A stretch of 55,533 nucleotides of DNA from CAZGVW01 sp964529265 (GCA_964529265.1 CAZGVW010000104.1:1-55533), one strand, 5' to 3'; counted from the stretch's first letter, positions 1 to 15,719 are shown. Numbers and translations: made by a program. The notes: generated by a model from the letters alone, not told the origin.

Positions 1-52
1 GGGGGGGGGGGGGGGGTTACGGGGCTTTTTGGGTGGGGGGGGGGGGGGGGGG
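1..52. other. G homopolymer at left contig end
   Basis: Positions 1-16 and 35-52 are uninterrupted G, separated by a short T-containing stretch. Such runs are typical of no-signal calls in two-colour sequencing or of a failed contig end. I do not treat them as biological sequence. Confidence 0.8.
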
Positions 53-65
53 CGGCGGGCGCTTC

Positions 66-140
66 GGGCATAGACAGGCAGAGCCGTGACCATGGCGCCC
101 AAGATGGTGAGGGCATAGCCACGCAAAGCCGTGGCCATGC
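66..140. repeat. Two tandem hairpin-type repeat copies
   Basis: Two related units of about 30 nt start at 66 and 111, 45 nt apart, each beginning GGGCATAG and ending CCGTG(A/G)CCATG. The second can fold, on the minus strand, into a 10-bp stem (114-123 with 130-139, one G-U pair) with a 6-nt loop. The first copy is a degraded version of the same hairpin. It lies upstream of the first gene and may be an interspersed REP-like element or the end of an unseen gene. Confidence 0.4.
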
Positions 141-165
141 CATCCGGGGCGGCGGTTGTGGGCGG

Positions 166-813
166 GTGTGGGCGCGGAGGGCGAAGGGGCGGTGGTCGCG
201 GCCGGTGCGGGCGGCGGTGCGGGCTTCGATTCTGGTGGTGGTGAAGATGGCGGCGACGCTGGCGTATGCCGGGGCGGTGGCGGCGCTTTCGTTTGCGCTG
301 CTCGGAGGGTTCGGGGATGAGCGGCTGAGGCCGGCGGTGATGCTGGGGCTGGAGGGGGTGGGGGCGGGGGCGGGGGTGGGATCGGGGGCCGGGGCCGTTC
401 CGGGGCTGACGGTGGATTCGATCGAGCGGGTGACGTGGGTGGCGATGGGCGGGTGGGCGGTGATGTTGATTGCGGGCGGGGCGTGGATCGGGGCGGCGCT
501 GCGGCACTGGCGGAGCGCGTGGGCGCTGTGGCTCTCGTGGCTGGGGCTGCTGACGATCGTGATGAACCTGGATGCGCTGATGGGCGCGGCGTGGGTGCTG
601 ATGAATCGCGCGATCGATGCGCCTGTGTATTACAACGGGCCGTGGGTGCGGGAGTTCGCGCTGCGGATGGGGGCGCTGGGCCTCGGGTGGTTGGCGACGG
701 TGGGCGCGGGGCTGGCGCTGGGTCCGATCGTGGCGCGGGAGGCGGATCGGGCGCGGAGGAAGAAGATGCGAAAGCGGCTGGCGCGGGCGCGGCGAAAGAG
801 GGCAAACGCATGA
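166..813 (+). CDS. Membrane protein of unknown function, 4 helices
   Basis: A 215-residue protein that I do not recognise. It shows four hydrophobic stretches, near residues 28-48, 90-112, 122-148 and 168-190, and a very basic C-terminal tail (about residues 193-213, rich in R and K) probably on the cytoplasmic side. The start is uncertain: GTG at 166 gives an arginine-rich N-terminus, while ATG at 247 would begin just before the first helix; neither has a good ribosome binding site. Its stop overlaps the next start by 3 nt (ATGA), so the two genes are almost certainly co-translated. Confidence 0.65.
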   Translation: MWARRAKGRWSRPVRAAVRASILVVVKMAATLAYAGAVAALSFALLGGFGDERLRPAVMLGLEGVGAGAGVGSGAGAVPGLTVDSIERVTWVAMGGWAVMLIAGGAWIGAALRHWRSAWALWLSWLGLLTIVMNLDALMGAAWVLMNRAIDAPVYYNGPWVREFALRMGALGLGWLATVGAGLALGPIVAREADRARRKKMRKRLARARRKRANA

Positions 814-1841
814 ATGATCGCTCGGAGCAAGCGATACCCCCGGAAGCGCCCCCGAAAGCGCCCCCGAAAGCGCCCCCGGACATGGCGCGGAGCGACGGAC
901 CGGGTCGCGATGGTGACGGCTCGCTCGCGGGAGAAGCCGCGGGGGACCAGCGCGTGTCGGTGCTGATCGGCGACCGGCTGTGCACGCGGTGCGGGTTCAA
1001 TCTGCACGGGCAGTTGATCGTGCGCGAGTGGCGGTATGGCATGCTCATCGCGCGGTGCCCGGAGTGCGCGGAGGTGGCGGCGGTTCAGGAGTATCCGTCG
1101 CTCGGGAAGTGGGCGAACCGGTGGGCGGCGCTGCTGGCGGCGGTGTGGATGCTCATTCTGCTGGCGGGCGGAATCGGAGTGGGCGCGGGGACGTTCGGGT
1201 TCACGATGGGGGCGACGTTTGCGGGGAGCGAAGGCCTGACGCGGGCGATCAGCGATGCGTACATGAATCACCTGCGCGACGCGGGGCCTGTCGATGCGCA
1301 GACGGCGCAGGCGCTGCAATACGGCTACTACTGGCAGGGCATTCCGGCCGAGTGGTGGGCGGCGCAGGATGCGGAGGGGTTGCTGCGATCGCACGGCGGG
1401 CTGCGCGGGCTGGTGCTTCCGACATCGCTGATGGTGTGGGCGCCGGAGATGATCGTGCTGTTTGCGATGGGGTGCGCCGGCTCGGTGGCGCTGCTGCACA
1501 TGCGGCGGGGGCGGATGGCGCTCATCGGGCTGGCGCCGTTTGCGCTGACGGCGGCGCTGGGCGGGGTGTTTCTCACGGGAGCGCTGGGGGGCGCGGCGGG
1601 GCCGACGGCCGGAGCGGATTCGCTGGCGCTGCGGATGGTGGCGCCGGTTCTCATTCCGACGGGTGTGGTGATCGGGTGGGCGTCGTTCACGGCGGGGCTG
1701 ATGGTGGGGCGTCCGCTGGCGCGGTGGGCGGCGCGGGCGATGCTCCCGCCGCGGCAGAGGCATGCGCTGGGGCGGCTGTGGATTGCGGACGGGCTGGAGA
1801 GCCCGCGGACCTCCGGAGGGCGGGCGGAGAAGGCGGGGTAA
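810..1841 (+). CDS. Zinc-ribbon membrane protein
   Basis: This 343-residue protein starts with the ATG inside the ATGA overlap with the previous gene. A low-complexity stretch (residues about 13-23, repeated A-P-P-K) is followed by a zinc ribbon near residues 57-86 with two Cys pairs, C-T-R-C-G-F-N-L and C-P-E-C. Four or five hydrophobic segments follow. The order of a CxRCGFNL ribbon and then membrane helices is common in Phycisphaerae proteins of unknown role. The ribbon presumably binds zinc in the cytoplasm; function is otherwise unknown. The longer open frame upstream of 810 is only the antisense-like shadow common in GC-rich DNA. Confidence 0.7.
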   Translation: MNDRSEQAIPPEAPPKAPPKAPPDMARSDGPGRDGDGSLAGEAAGDQRVSVLIGDRLCTRCGFNLHGQLIVREWRYGMLIARCPECAEVAAVQEYPSLGKWANRWAALLAAVWMLILLAGGIGVGAGTFGFTMGATFAGSEGLTRAISDAYMNHLRDAGPVDAQTAQALQYGYYWQGIPAEWWAAQDAEGLLRSHGGLRGLVLPTSLMVWAPEMIVLFAMGCAGSVALLHMRRGRMALIGLAPFALTAALGGVFLTGALGGAAGPTAGADSLALRMVAPVLIPTGVVIGWASFTAGLMVGRPLARWAARAMLPPRQRHALGRLWIADGLESPRTSGGRAEKAG

Positions 1842-1953
1842 AGGGCGGAGGCGGCATCCCCTGGATGCGGGTGGCGGCGAGCCGCCGAATCGGGCTTTTC
1901 GGGCCGGAAAACCGTCAATTTCTCGCTACGGGCCGCAAGTTTGGGGGAGACTC

Positions 1954-1984
1954 TTGACATTGGCCGGGCGGTGGCGGGTAGTCT
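1954..1984 (+). promoter_or_regulatory. Candidate promoter for secreted haem-motif protein
   Basis: A perfect TTGACA (1954-1959) is followed after 19 nt by TAGTCT (1979-1984). The spacing is slightly long, but the -35 box is exact in GC-rich DNA and a ribosome binding site and gene follow. Confidence 0.35.
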
Positions 1985-1991
1985 GGCCGGT

Positions 1992-2009
1992 GTCGGGCTA
2001 CCGCCCGAC
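1992..2009 (+). promoter_or_regulatory. Hairpin at predicted 5' end of mRNA
   Basis: GTCGGGC (1992-1998), loop TACC, GCCCGAC (2003-2009): a perfect 7-bp stem lying exactly between the predicted transcription start (about 1991) and the GGAGGTGA ribosome binding site (2013-2020). It could stabilise the 5' end of the message or tune ribosome access. Confidence 0.3.
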
Positions 2010-2026
2010 GAGGGAGGTGAGCAAAC

Positions 2027-2776
2027 ATGGTGGACGCGAAGCGGAGAGGCGCCGTGATGGGCGCCGCGGCGGTGGCGTTGCTGGCGGTGGGGGCGCCGGC
2101 GGAGGCGTTTCGGGCGGGCCCGCCCCCGGCGCGGACGGGGAGCATGGCGAGCGGCGGGCAATCGTGCCGGCAGTGCCACGGGAACAACGCGGGCTCGGGG
2201 ATGGTGGAGATCCTCGGCGTGCCGGCGATTTATGAGCCGGGAACGACGTATGACCTTTCGGTGCGCGTTTCGGACCCGGTGCAACTCGGCGGGGGATTCC
2301 AGTTGAGCGTCGAGACCGGGGCGGGCGCCCACGTGGGGACGCTGATCCGGTCGGACACGACGAACACGCGGTTTGCGTCCACGATTCCGGCGAACACGGT
2401 GTGGCTGGAGCACTCGGGAACAGGCGTGAACAACGCGGTGGCGAACTGGGTCGCGAACGGGAACTCGGCGACGTACACCTTCCAGTGGCAGGCGCCGGCG
2501 GGGGATGCGGGGCCGATCACGTTCTGGGCGGCGGGGAATGCGATCAACAACAACTTCAACAGCCTCGGCGACATCATCTACCTGAGCCAGGTGACGACGG
2601 TGTTCGAGCTGTGCTTTGCGGACATCGACGGGGACGGGATGGTGGGGAGTTCGGACCTGAGCCAGTTGCTCGGGGCGTGGGGGACGAACAATCCCGCGGC
2701 TGACCTGGACATGTCGGGGAACGTGGACAGCACGGACCTGAGCCAGATGCTTGGTTCGTGGGGGCCGTGTTCGTGA
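2027..2776 (+). CDS. Secreted choice-of-anchor V / dockerin-like protein
   Basis: A 249-residue exported protein. Residues 1-26 are a signal peptide (basic start, hydrophobic core, A-E-A end). Soon after comes S-C-R-Q-C-H (about residues 46-51), a CxxCH c-type haem motif as found at the head of choice-of-anchor V domains, followed by a beta-rich domain to about residue 195. The end carries two calcium-type dockerin-like repeats, D-I-D-G-D-G-M-V-G and D-L-D-M-S-G-N-V-D, each followed by DLSQ(L/M)LG.WG. ATG 2027 has a strong GGAGGTGA 6 nt upstream. Likely role: surface or extracellular protein; haem binding is inferred from the motif only. Confidence 0.75.
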   Translation: MVDAKRRGAVMGAAAVALLAVGAPAEAFRAGPPPARTGSMASGGQSCRQCHGNNAGSGMVEILGVPAIYEPGTTYDLSVRVSDPVQLGGGFQLSVETGAGAHVGTLIRSDTTNTRFASTIPANTVWLEHSGTGVNNAVANWVANGNSATYTFQWQAPAGDAGPITFWAAGNAINNNFNSLGDIIYLSQVTTVFELCFADIDGDGMVGSSDLSQLLGAWGTNNPAADLDMSGNVDSTDLSQMLGSWGPCS

Positions 2777-3141
2777 ACGCGTGAGCTTTGGTTGTGGCGC
2801 AGCGAAGCGCTGCACCACGGCGCCCCCCAATGAGCTACGTCCTGAACTCGGCGTCGTTGCCGCGCTCCGTCGTCCGCCCCTTTCAGGGGCGGTGCGTGGA
2901 TGAGCGGGGATCCGGCGGCTTGCTCGCTTCGCTCGCTGCGCCGCCGGCAACATGCGTGCGCCCCCTCCGGGGGCGGAAGAAACCACCTCGCCCACTCGAG
3001 TTCACTGCGCTGCCCCAATGGGGCGCACACAGCGGGAAATGGAATGAAAACGGCCCGCCGGTTCTGAACCGGCGGGCCGTGTTGGTTGTGTGCGGGGTCG
3101 AAGAGCGGCTCGGAGCGCCGCTCCCACCAAGGACGGAGCGA
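2777..3141. repeat. Gene-free region packed with palindromes (REP-like)
   Basis: This 365-nt gap between two gene ends holds several short hairpins: 2794-2818 (11-bp stem with one mismatch), 2874-2892 (perfect 8-bp stem, loop TTC), 2959-2975 (perfect 7-bp stem, loop TCC), 3012-3024 (5-bp stem, loop AAT), then the rpoC terminator. I see no gene; the open frames across it have no coding character. The density of short GC palindromes suggests a REP-type repeat cluster or the remains of a small mobile element. Confidence 0.45.
3044..3080 (-). terminator. Rho-independent terminator after rpoC
   Basis: A perfect 14-bp stem (3050-3063 with 3067-3080, 3-nt loop) is followed on the minus strand by TTTTCATT. 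It lies about 60 nt past the rpoC stop and closes the ribosomal protein-RNA polymerase operon. Confidence 0.8.
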
Positions 3142-7536
<4,395 letters not shown>

Positions 7537-7619
7537 GTCCGCTGTCGCTCCTGAGCGTCAGAGGTGAGTTCAGTCGTGAGGTTCGCTTCCGCCGTGGGGA
7601 TCGCGCCGTGATGCGCGTG

Positions 7620-8213
7620 TCAGAACACGCCTTCGGGTGGCGGGATGATGCGCCAGGCGTCGCCGATCTTGACGGCCTCGAAACGCAGGGATTTGCCCGG
7701 CCCCTTGAGGACGAAGATGTTGTCGCCGCCCGCATCCGGCGGGCGCTCGAAGGTGCGGCCCTTGACGTCGCCGAGCAGGAAGCCGGCGAGGGCCTTGGGG
7801 TCCTGTCCGTCGCGCTCGGCATTGGCGAGACCGGTGGCGGTGGCCTGCAGCTTCGCGGCGCCCGGAGCATCGGGCGCGCAGACTTCGACAGCGCCGGCGA
7901 TGTCCGCGGCCTGGAGGCGCGTGAGGAACGTCTCCATGGCCTCATCGGGCGTGGAATCACGGAGCGGGATGGCGCCGGCGGAAGCCGCGGACGCGGCGCC
8001 GTTCGCGGGCGCCGCGCTTTCCATCGCGGGCGCCGCGGCCTGGCCGCTGCCGCCGGCGGGGCGGGTTTCGAGGGCGCCGCTTCCGCCCAGGGCTTCCTTG
8101 GCGTTGGGTCGCGTCTGCTTGGGCGGGGCGCTGCTGTCGGCGCTCTTCTCGCCGCAAGCGCCCGCCGCGGCGAGGCCGATTCCGAGCATCATGATGCGCA
8201 TTGTGCGTCGCAT
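7620..8213 (-). CDS. Lipoprotein inserted between rpoB and rpoC
   Basis: A 197-residue protein starting at ATG 8213, with GGAAGGAG about 10 nt upstream. Residues 1-20 form a short signal with the ending A-A-A-G-A-C, a weak lipobox with Cys20 as the lipidation site, so export to the envelope is likely. Residues 21-85 are a disordered Ala/Pro/Ser-rich linker. From about residue 88 a compact domain begins (D-E-A-M-E-T-F-L-T-R-L) and ends with an A-W-R-I strand, a pattern resembling NTF2-like/DUF4878 lipoproteins; that assignment is my inference. It sits 56 nt after rpoB and 83 nt before rpoC on the same strand, so it should be transcribed with them. An envelope protein there is unexpected and its job is unknown. 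Confidence 0.8.
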   Translation of the reverse strand: MRRTMRIMMLGIGLAAAGACGEKSADSSAPPKQTRPNAKEALGGSGALETRPAGGSGQAAAPAMESAAPANGAASAASAGAIPLRDSTPDEAMETFLTRLQAADIAGAVEVCAPDAPGAAKLQATATGLANAERDGQDPKALAGFLLGDVKGRTFERPPDAGGDNIFVLKGPGKSLRFEAVKIGDAWRIIPPPEGVF

Positions 8214-8269
8214 GGATCTCGTTCTCCTTCCCCGGTTGACCACGTCCGGCTCGAGGTCTCGATCCCGGA

Positions 8270-12082
<3,813 letters not shown>

Positions 12083-12185
12083 CGAAGTCCTCGCGATGGT
12101 TGCTACAACCGCGGCCCCATCAGAGGGCCGTGTGCTGTCTGGAAATGGCTGGAAAGTTCACACCCGTGGTCGCGCCGAGCCCGAC

Positions 12186-12214
12186 ATAGTACCCCTGCCG
12201 CCCTCCGCCTGCAA
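12186..12214 (-). promoter_or_regulatory. Possible internal promoter before rpoB
   Basis: On the minus strand TTGCAG (12214-12209), a 17-nt spacer and TACTAT (12191-12186) precede rpoB by about 100 nt. The match is partial. It would let rpoB-lipoprotein-rpoC be expressed separately after the upstream hairpin. Confidence 0.3.
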
Positions 12215-12270
12215 GCCGGGCGCCAGAGCCAATTTTCCGACCCCTCAGGGCTGGGGCCGGGCGGAGGGCG

Positions 12271-12303
12271 AAAAGGGCCGACGCGGGGGGACCGCGCCGG
12301 CCC
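12271..12303 (-). terminator. Attenuator-like terminator between rplL and rpoB
   Basis: A GC stem (12292-12303 with 12275-12286, 12 positions, one mismatch) is followed on the minus strand by TTTT. It lies about 50 nt after the rplL stop. In E. coli an attenuator at the same place lets only part of the transcripts reach rpoB, which fits the much higher need for L7/L12. Confidence 0.6.
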
Positions 12304-12349
12304 TGAATCGCATGGTTCTGATCCCCCCGGGGGGCCCGGGGGCAATGGG

Positions 12350-12754
12350 TCACTTGAGTTCGACCTTGGCGCCCTGCTCCTCGAGCTTGGCCTTGAGGGC
12401 ATCGGCGTCGGCCTTGGCCAGGCCTTCCTTCACGGTCTTGGGGGCGCCGTCCACCAGGTCCTTGGCCTCCTTGAGGCCGAGGCCGGTGGCCTCGCGGACG
12501 ACCTTGATGACTTGGATCTTCTTGTCGCCGGCGCTGGTGAGGACCACGTCGAAGGAGGTCTTCTCCTCAGCCGCGGCCGGGGCGCCGCCACCGCCGCCCG
12601 CCATGACGATCGCGCCGCCCGCGGCGGGCTCGATGCCGTATTTCTCTTTCAGGTAGTCGCCGAGATCCACCGCGTCCTTGAGGGTGAGGCCGGCGAGCTT
12701 ATCGCCGAGGTCGGTGATCTTGGAGTCGAATGCCTTGGTTGCCGTCTCGGACAT
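12350..12754 (-). CDS. rplL: 50S ribosomal protein L7/L12
   Basis: A 134-residue stalk protein that recruits translation factors to the ribosome. The N-terminal dimerisation helices (to about residue 40) are joined by an Ala/Gly-rich hinge (G-G-G-G-G-A-P-A-A-A) to the C-terminal domain, which starts E-E-K-T-S-F-D-V-V-L and carries the factor-binding face (I-K-V-V-R-E, G-L-G-L-K-E-A-K-D-L-V). Length is slightly above the usual 120-128 because of a longer N-terminal arm. Start ATG 12754 with AAGGAAC upstream. It follows rplJ by 140 nt and precedes the attenuator. Confidence 0.97.
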   Translation of the reverse strand: MSETATKAFDSKITDLGDKLAGLTLKDAVDLGDYLKEKYGIEPAAGGAIVMAGGGGGAPAAAEEKTSFDVVLTSAGDKKIQVIKVVREATGLGLKEAKDLVDGAPKTVKEGLAKADADALKAKLEEQGAKVELK

Positions 12755-12894
12755 GTCAGTCAGTTCCTTTCACTGCCGGCGGGCCAAACGGCCTCGCCGC
12801 ACGAAACGACTCAGAGAGGGGCCGAACGCTCGGCCTTTAACCCGTGGGCGGGCCAGTCTGCGCCGGATGTCGTCAGTCTCGGGTCGAAATCGAT

Positions 12895-13440
12895 TCAGGC
12901 GAGGGCGGAGATCGTCTCGCCCTTCTCCAACTTCTCTTCGATGCTCTTGAGGATCGAGGCCAGGGTTGAGCCGGGGCCCTTAAGCTGGCTCACGAGTTTG
13001 CCGCCGGGGCTCAGGACGAGCGTGACCACCTTGGCGATGGCCTCGTCGCGCGTGGGGAACTTGCTGAGCGCCACTACACCGGCCTTGCCCCTGAAGACTT
13101 CGCCATCGAGGATCGCGCCCTTGAGTTCGAGGGCTTCGACCTCCTTGGCCCACTTCACCAGTTCGCGGGCGACGTCCACGACGGACTCGGCGCCATAGGC
13201 GAGGGCCGAGGGGCCCTCGAACAGGTCGCTGAGGGCGGCGAGGGGCGAGCCCTCGACGGCGCGGCGGACGAGGCTGTTGCGCACCACGGTGATGCGGATG
13301 TTCTTCTTCGCAAGGCCGAGGCGCATGCGGTTGTTGGTGTTGGCGTCCACGCCGCGGATGGACACGATGAGCGCTTCTTCCACGTCGCCCAGGATGTCCT
13401 TGTAGTCGCGGACCAGGAATTCCTTGACTGTCTTGCTCAT
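12895..13440 (-). CDS. rplJ: 50S ribosomal protein L10
   Basis: A 181-residue L10, the base of the L7/L12 stalk on 23S rRNA. I place the start at ATG 13440 (M-S-K-T-V-K), because GAGAGG lies 6 nt upstream; a GTG at 13458 would overlap the rplA stop and lacks such a site. The core contains N-R-M-R and V-V-R-N-S-L-V-R-R-A, and the C-terminal helix (from about residue 160, L-A-S-I-L-K-S-I-E-E-K-L) is the docking helix for L7/L12 dimers. The 140-nt gap to rplL includes a small perfect hairpin (12820-12835). Confidence 0.95.
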   Translation of the reverse strand: MSKTVKEFLVRDYKDILGDVEEALIVSIRGVDANTNNRMRLGLAKKNIRITVVRNSLVRRAVEGSPLAALSDLFEGPSALAYGAESVVDVARELVKWAKEVEALELKGAILDGEVFRGKAGVVALSKFPTRDEAIAKVVTLVLSPGGKLVSQLKGPGSTLASILKSIEEKLEKGETISALA

Positions 13441-13454
13441 GTGCGGCCTCTCAA

Positions 13455-14171
13455 TCACGCCTCGGCGTGTTCGTGCTTGACTTCAACGCCCGGCGTCATG
13501 GTTCCGCTGATGGTGATCTTCCTGATGAACCTGCCCTTGGCGGTCTGGGGGCGCGATTTCTCGATGGTCGTGACGAAGTGCTTCAGGTTCTCGACGAGGT
13601 CGCCGTCGGAGAAGCTCATCTTGCCGATCGCGGCGTGGATGTTGCCGCCCTTGTCGTTGCGGTATTCGACCTTGCCGGCCGAATACTCCTTCACGGCCTG
13701 CGCGATGTTGGGCGTGACGGTGCCGGCCTTGGGCGAGGGCATGAGGCCCTTGGGGCCGAGCACGCGGCCGAGCTTGCTGACCACGCGCATCATGTCGGGG
13801 CTGGCGACGGCGACATCGAACTCCATCCAGCCCTTCTCGACCTCGGCGATGAGGTCTTCGCCGCCGGCTTTGACGGCGCCGGCCGCGAGCGCCTCCTTGA
13901 TGGCGTCGGCGGTGCAGAACGCGACGACGCGCTTGGTCTTGCCGATGCCGCGGGGCAGCGCCACGGCGCCGCGGATGTTCTGATCCGCCTGCTTGGGATC
14001 AAGATTGAGCGTCATGCAGACATCGACGGTCTGATCAAACTTGGGCTGCTTGAACTTCTTGATCGCCGAGATGGCGTCTGCGGGCTCGAGCGCGGCTTCG
14101 GGACGGTTCTTGCTGTTCTCCCACACGCGCTTGCCCATTCCGATCGGTTTTTTTTCGGCTGCTTTCGCCAC
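13455..14171 (-). CDS. rplA: 50S ribosomal protein L1
   Basis: A 238-residue L1, which binds the L1 stalk of 23S rRNA and in many bacteria also represses its own operon. The family signature is clear: G-K-T-K-R-V near residue 78, then L-G-R-V-L-G-P-K-G-L-M-P-S-P-K-A-G-T-V near 135-152. The start is GTG at 14171 with a GGAGGG site inside the end of rplK; the two genes are 3 nt apart, so translation is coupled. The N-terminal 30 residues are lysine-rich. Confidence 0.96.
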   Translation of the reverse strand: MAKAAEKKPIGMGKRVWENSKNRPEAALEPADAISAIKKFKQPKFDQTVDVCMTLNLDPKQADQNIRGAVALPRGIGKTKRVVAFCTADAIKEALAAGAVKAGGEDLIAEVEKGWMEFDVAVASPDMMRVVSKLGRVLGPKGLMPSPKAGTVTPNIAQAVKEYSAGKVEYRNDKGGNIHAAIGKMSFSDGDLVENLKHFVTTIEKSRPQTAKGRFIRKITISGTMTPGVEVKHEHAEA

Positions 14172-14174
14172 GGC

Positions 14175-14606
14175 TCAGCCCTCCACCACGGTGACGCCCA
14201 TCGAGCGGGCGGAGCCTTCGATCATGCGCATCGCGGCTTCGACGCTCGCGGCGTTGAGGTCGCGCAGTTTCTCTTCCGCCATGGCGCGGACCTGCGCCTT
14301 CGTGACGGTTCCGACCTTTTCCTTGTTGGGAACGCCGGAGCCCTTCTCGATCTTCGCGCCTTCCTTGAGGAGCGCGGAGGCAGGGGAGGACTTGATCTCG
14401 AACTCGAATGAGCGGTCCTTGTAGACCGTGATCACGCAGCCCACGACCTTGCCGTTCAACTTGGCGGTGGCCGCATTGAACTGCTGGATGAACTGCCCGG
14501 GGTTGACGCCGTTGGCGCCGAGGGCCGGACCGAGCGGAGGCGCAGGAGTGGCCTTCCCGCCGGGCGCGGTGATCTTGAACTTGGTGACAACTTCCTTCTT
14601 GGCCAT
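14175..14606 (-). CDS. rplK: 50S ribosomal protein L11
   Basis: A 143-residue L11, the GTPase-centre protein that binds 23S rRNA helices 43/44. The Pro-rich N-terminal domain (A-P-P-L-G-P-A-L-G-A-N-G-V-N) and the C-terminal RNA-binding domain (K-E-K-V-G-T-V-T) are intact. ATG 14606 is chosen over an upstream in-frame codon because GGAGGTGGAG lies 6 nt before it. It is the first gene of the operon; the nusG and secE genes that usually precede it are not in this window. Confidence 0.97.
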   Translation of the reverse strand: MAKKEVVTKFKITAPGGKATPAPPLGPALGANGVNPGQFIQQFNAATAKLNGKVVGCVITVYKDRSFEFEIKSSPASALLKEGAKIEKGSGVPNKEKVGTVTKAQVRAMAEEKLRDLNAASVEAAMRMIEGSARSMGVTVVEG

Positions 14607-14746
14607 TTGATCTCCACCTCCCACCGGTCGGAATCGAACACGCGTGGAGGCCGCCACGCTGCCGCGCCGCGAGGCGCGGTGTTCCCGAACTGCGGTGGTT
14701 CAGACGGTTGTCGTCGGGTTGTTCGGTCCGGGCCGATCCCGGAAGG
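14607..14746 (-). promoter_or_regulatory. Structured leader of the L11-L1 operon
   Basis: About 140 nt of untranslated leader lie between the predicted transcription start and rplK. It contains a perfect 7-bp hairpin (14662-14679, 4-nt loop) and, nearer the gene, a small CGTGG/CCACG stem. L11 operon leaders often carry an L1-binding mimic; I cannot confirm that motif here by eye. Confidence 0.35.
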
Positions 14747-14752
14747 CCAAGC

Positions 14753-14780
14753 ACTGTACCCACGCCGGCCGCGGTTGCAA
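14753..14780 (-). promoter_or_regulatory. Promoter of the L11-L1-L10-L7/L12-rpoBC operon
   Basis: TTGCAA (14780-14775), a 16-nt spacer and TACAGT (14758-14753) on the minus strand, placed just after the stop of the preceding gene (14787). This is the best promoter candidate ahead of rplK. Confidence 0.5.
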
Positions 14781-14786
14781 GGCCGC

Positions 14787-15719
14787 TCAGCCGACCTTCG
14801 TGGCCGGAATCCAGGCCACCCGCGCCGCGGCAACGATGGCCGGATCGAGGCCCGCCGCCGCGGCGGCGGAGAGCATCCGCTCGCACGGGCCGGTCCGGCC
14901 CGAAGCGTGCATCATCGCCGCGGCGAGCAGGAAGGCCTGGGGCGATTCGGCCCGGTGGGCGAAGATGACCGACCGGGTGAGGAGCGTGCGCAGGCGGGAA
15001 TCGCTCAGGTAGGCCGTTTCAGCGATGACGGGCGCTCCCTCACCTCGCTCTAGAGCGATTTCGAAGGCCCGGAGCATGCCGGCGGCGGCCTCCCGGGGCA
15101 GGCCGTCGGCCAGGAGGGCCACGGCGAGCGCGGCCTGAGCCCCGGCGCCGGACTCGGCTGGGGGCCCGTCAGCGTCGGGCGCTGCGTACATGGCGGAGGT
15201 GACGGCCACGGCTACGCGTTGGGCAAACATGCCCGCGGCTTCCTCATAGTCTCCGAAAGCGAGCGCGAGGCGGGCCGGGTCTTCGGGCGGGCCGTGGATC
15301 TCCACCTGCGGGGGCGGGCCGATCTCGAGGGCCGGATCGATGACCGAGGGGCCGCCGATGACCACGATCGGGCGATCGGTGTCGATCCAGCGTCCGCACC
15401 ACCCGCAACCGCACCAGCCGCAGGAGTGTCCGAAACTCAAGCCCAGGGTCGGCGGGACGCGCAGGCCGAGGCCGCACGGGAAGTGGCCGAAGCCATGGGG
15501 ACGGCTGAAGACCGGTCCAGACACGATGGCGCTCACGGTTGCCCGGGTTCCCTGCACGGGCGCCCCGATTCGGGCGCCAGTTCCGAAGCCGATGGCCAGA
15601 CGGGAGCCCGATGTTCTACCGGAGGCCTGGGCGTCGGGAGCGGGCAGGGCCAACAACCCCGCGAGCACAACGAGGGTCAAGGATCGGCAAGCCAATGCGG
15701 TGCAATGGGTTCGAGGCAT
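14787..15719 (-). CDS. Secreted Cys-cluster protein of unknown function
   Basis: A 310-residue exported protein. A signal peptide covers residues 1-32 (L-A-L-P-A-P-D-A-Q-A-S). A compact cluster at C100, C103, C105 and C108 has the form CxxCxCxxC with intervening Gly-Trp, suggestive of a metal site. After a Pro-rich segment, residues from about 150 to the end are Ala-rich helices with repeated L-A-x-x-x-G-D/E-Y-E-E-A-A and A-L-L-A-D-G patterns, like degenerate tetratricopeptide helices. The start ATG 15719 has GGGAGA upstream. Not recognised as a known family; the helical repeats are my inference. Confidence 0.7.
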   Translation of the reverse strand: MPRTHCTALACRSLTLVVLAGLLALPAPDAQASGRTSGSRLAIGFGTGARIGAPVQGTRATVSAIVSGPVFSRPHGFGHFPCGLGLRVPPTLGLSFGHSCGWCGCGWCGRWIDTDRPIVVIGGPSVIDPALEIGPPPQVEIHGPPEDPARLALAFGDYEEAAGMFAQRVAVAVTSAMYAAPDADGPPAESGAGAQAALAVALLADGLPREAAAGMLRAFEIALERGEGAPVIAETAYLSDSRLRTLLTRSVIFAHRAESPQAFLLAAAMMHASGRTGPCERMLSAAAAAGLDPAIVAAARVAWIPATKVG

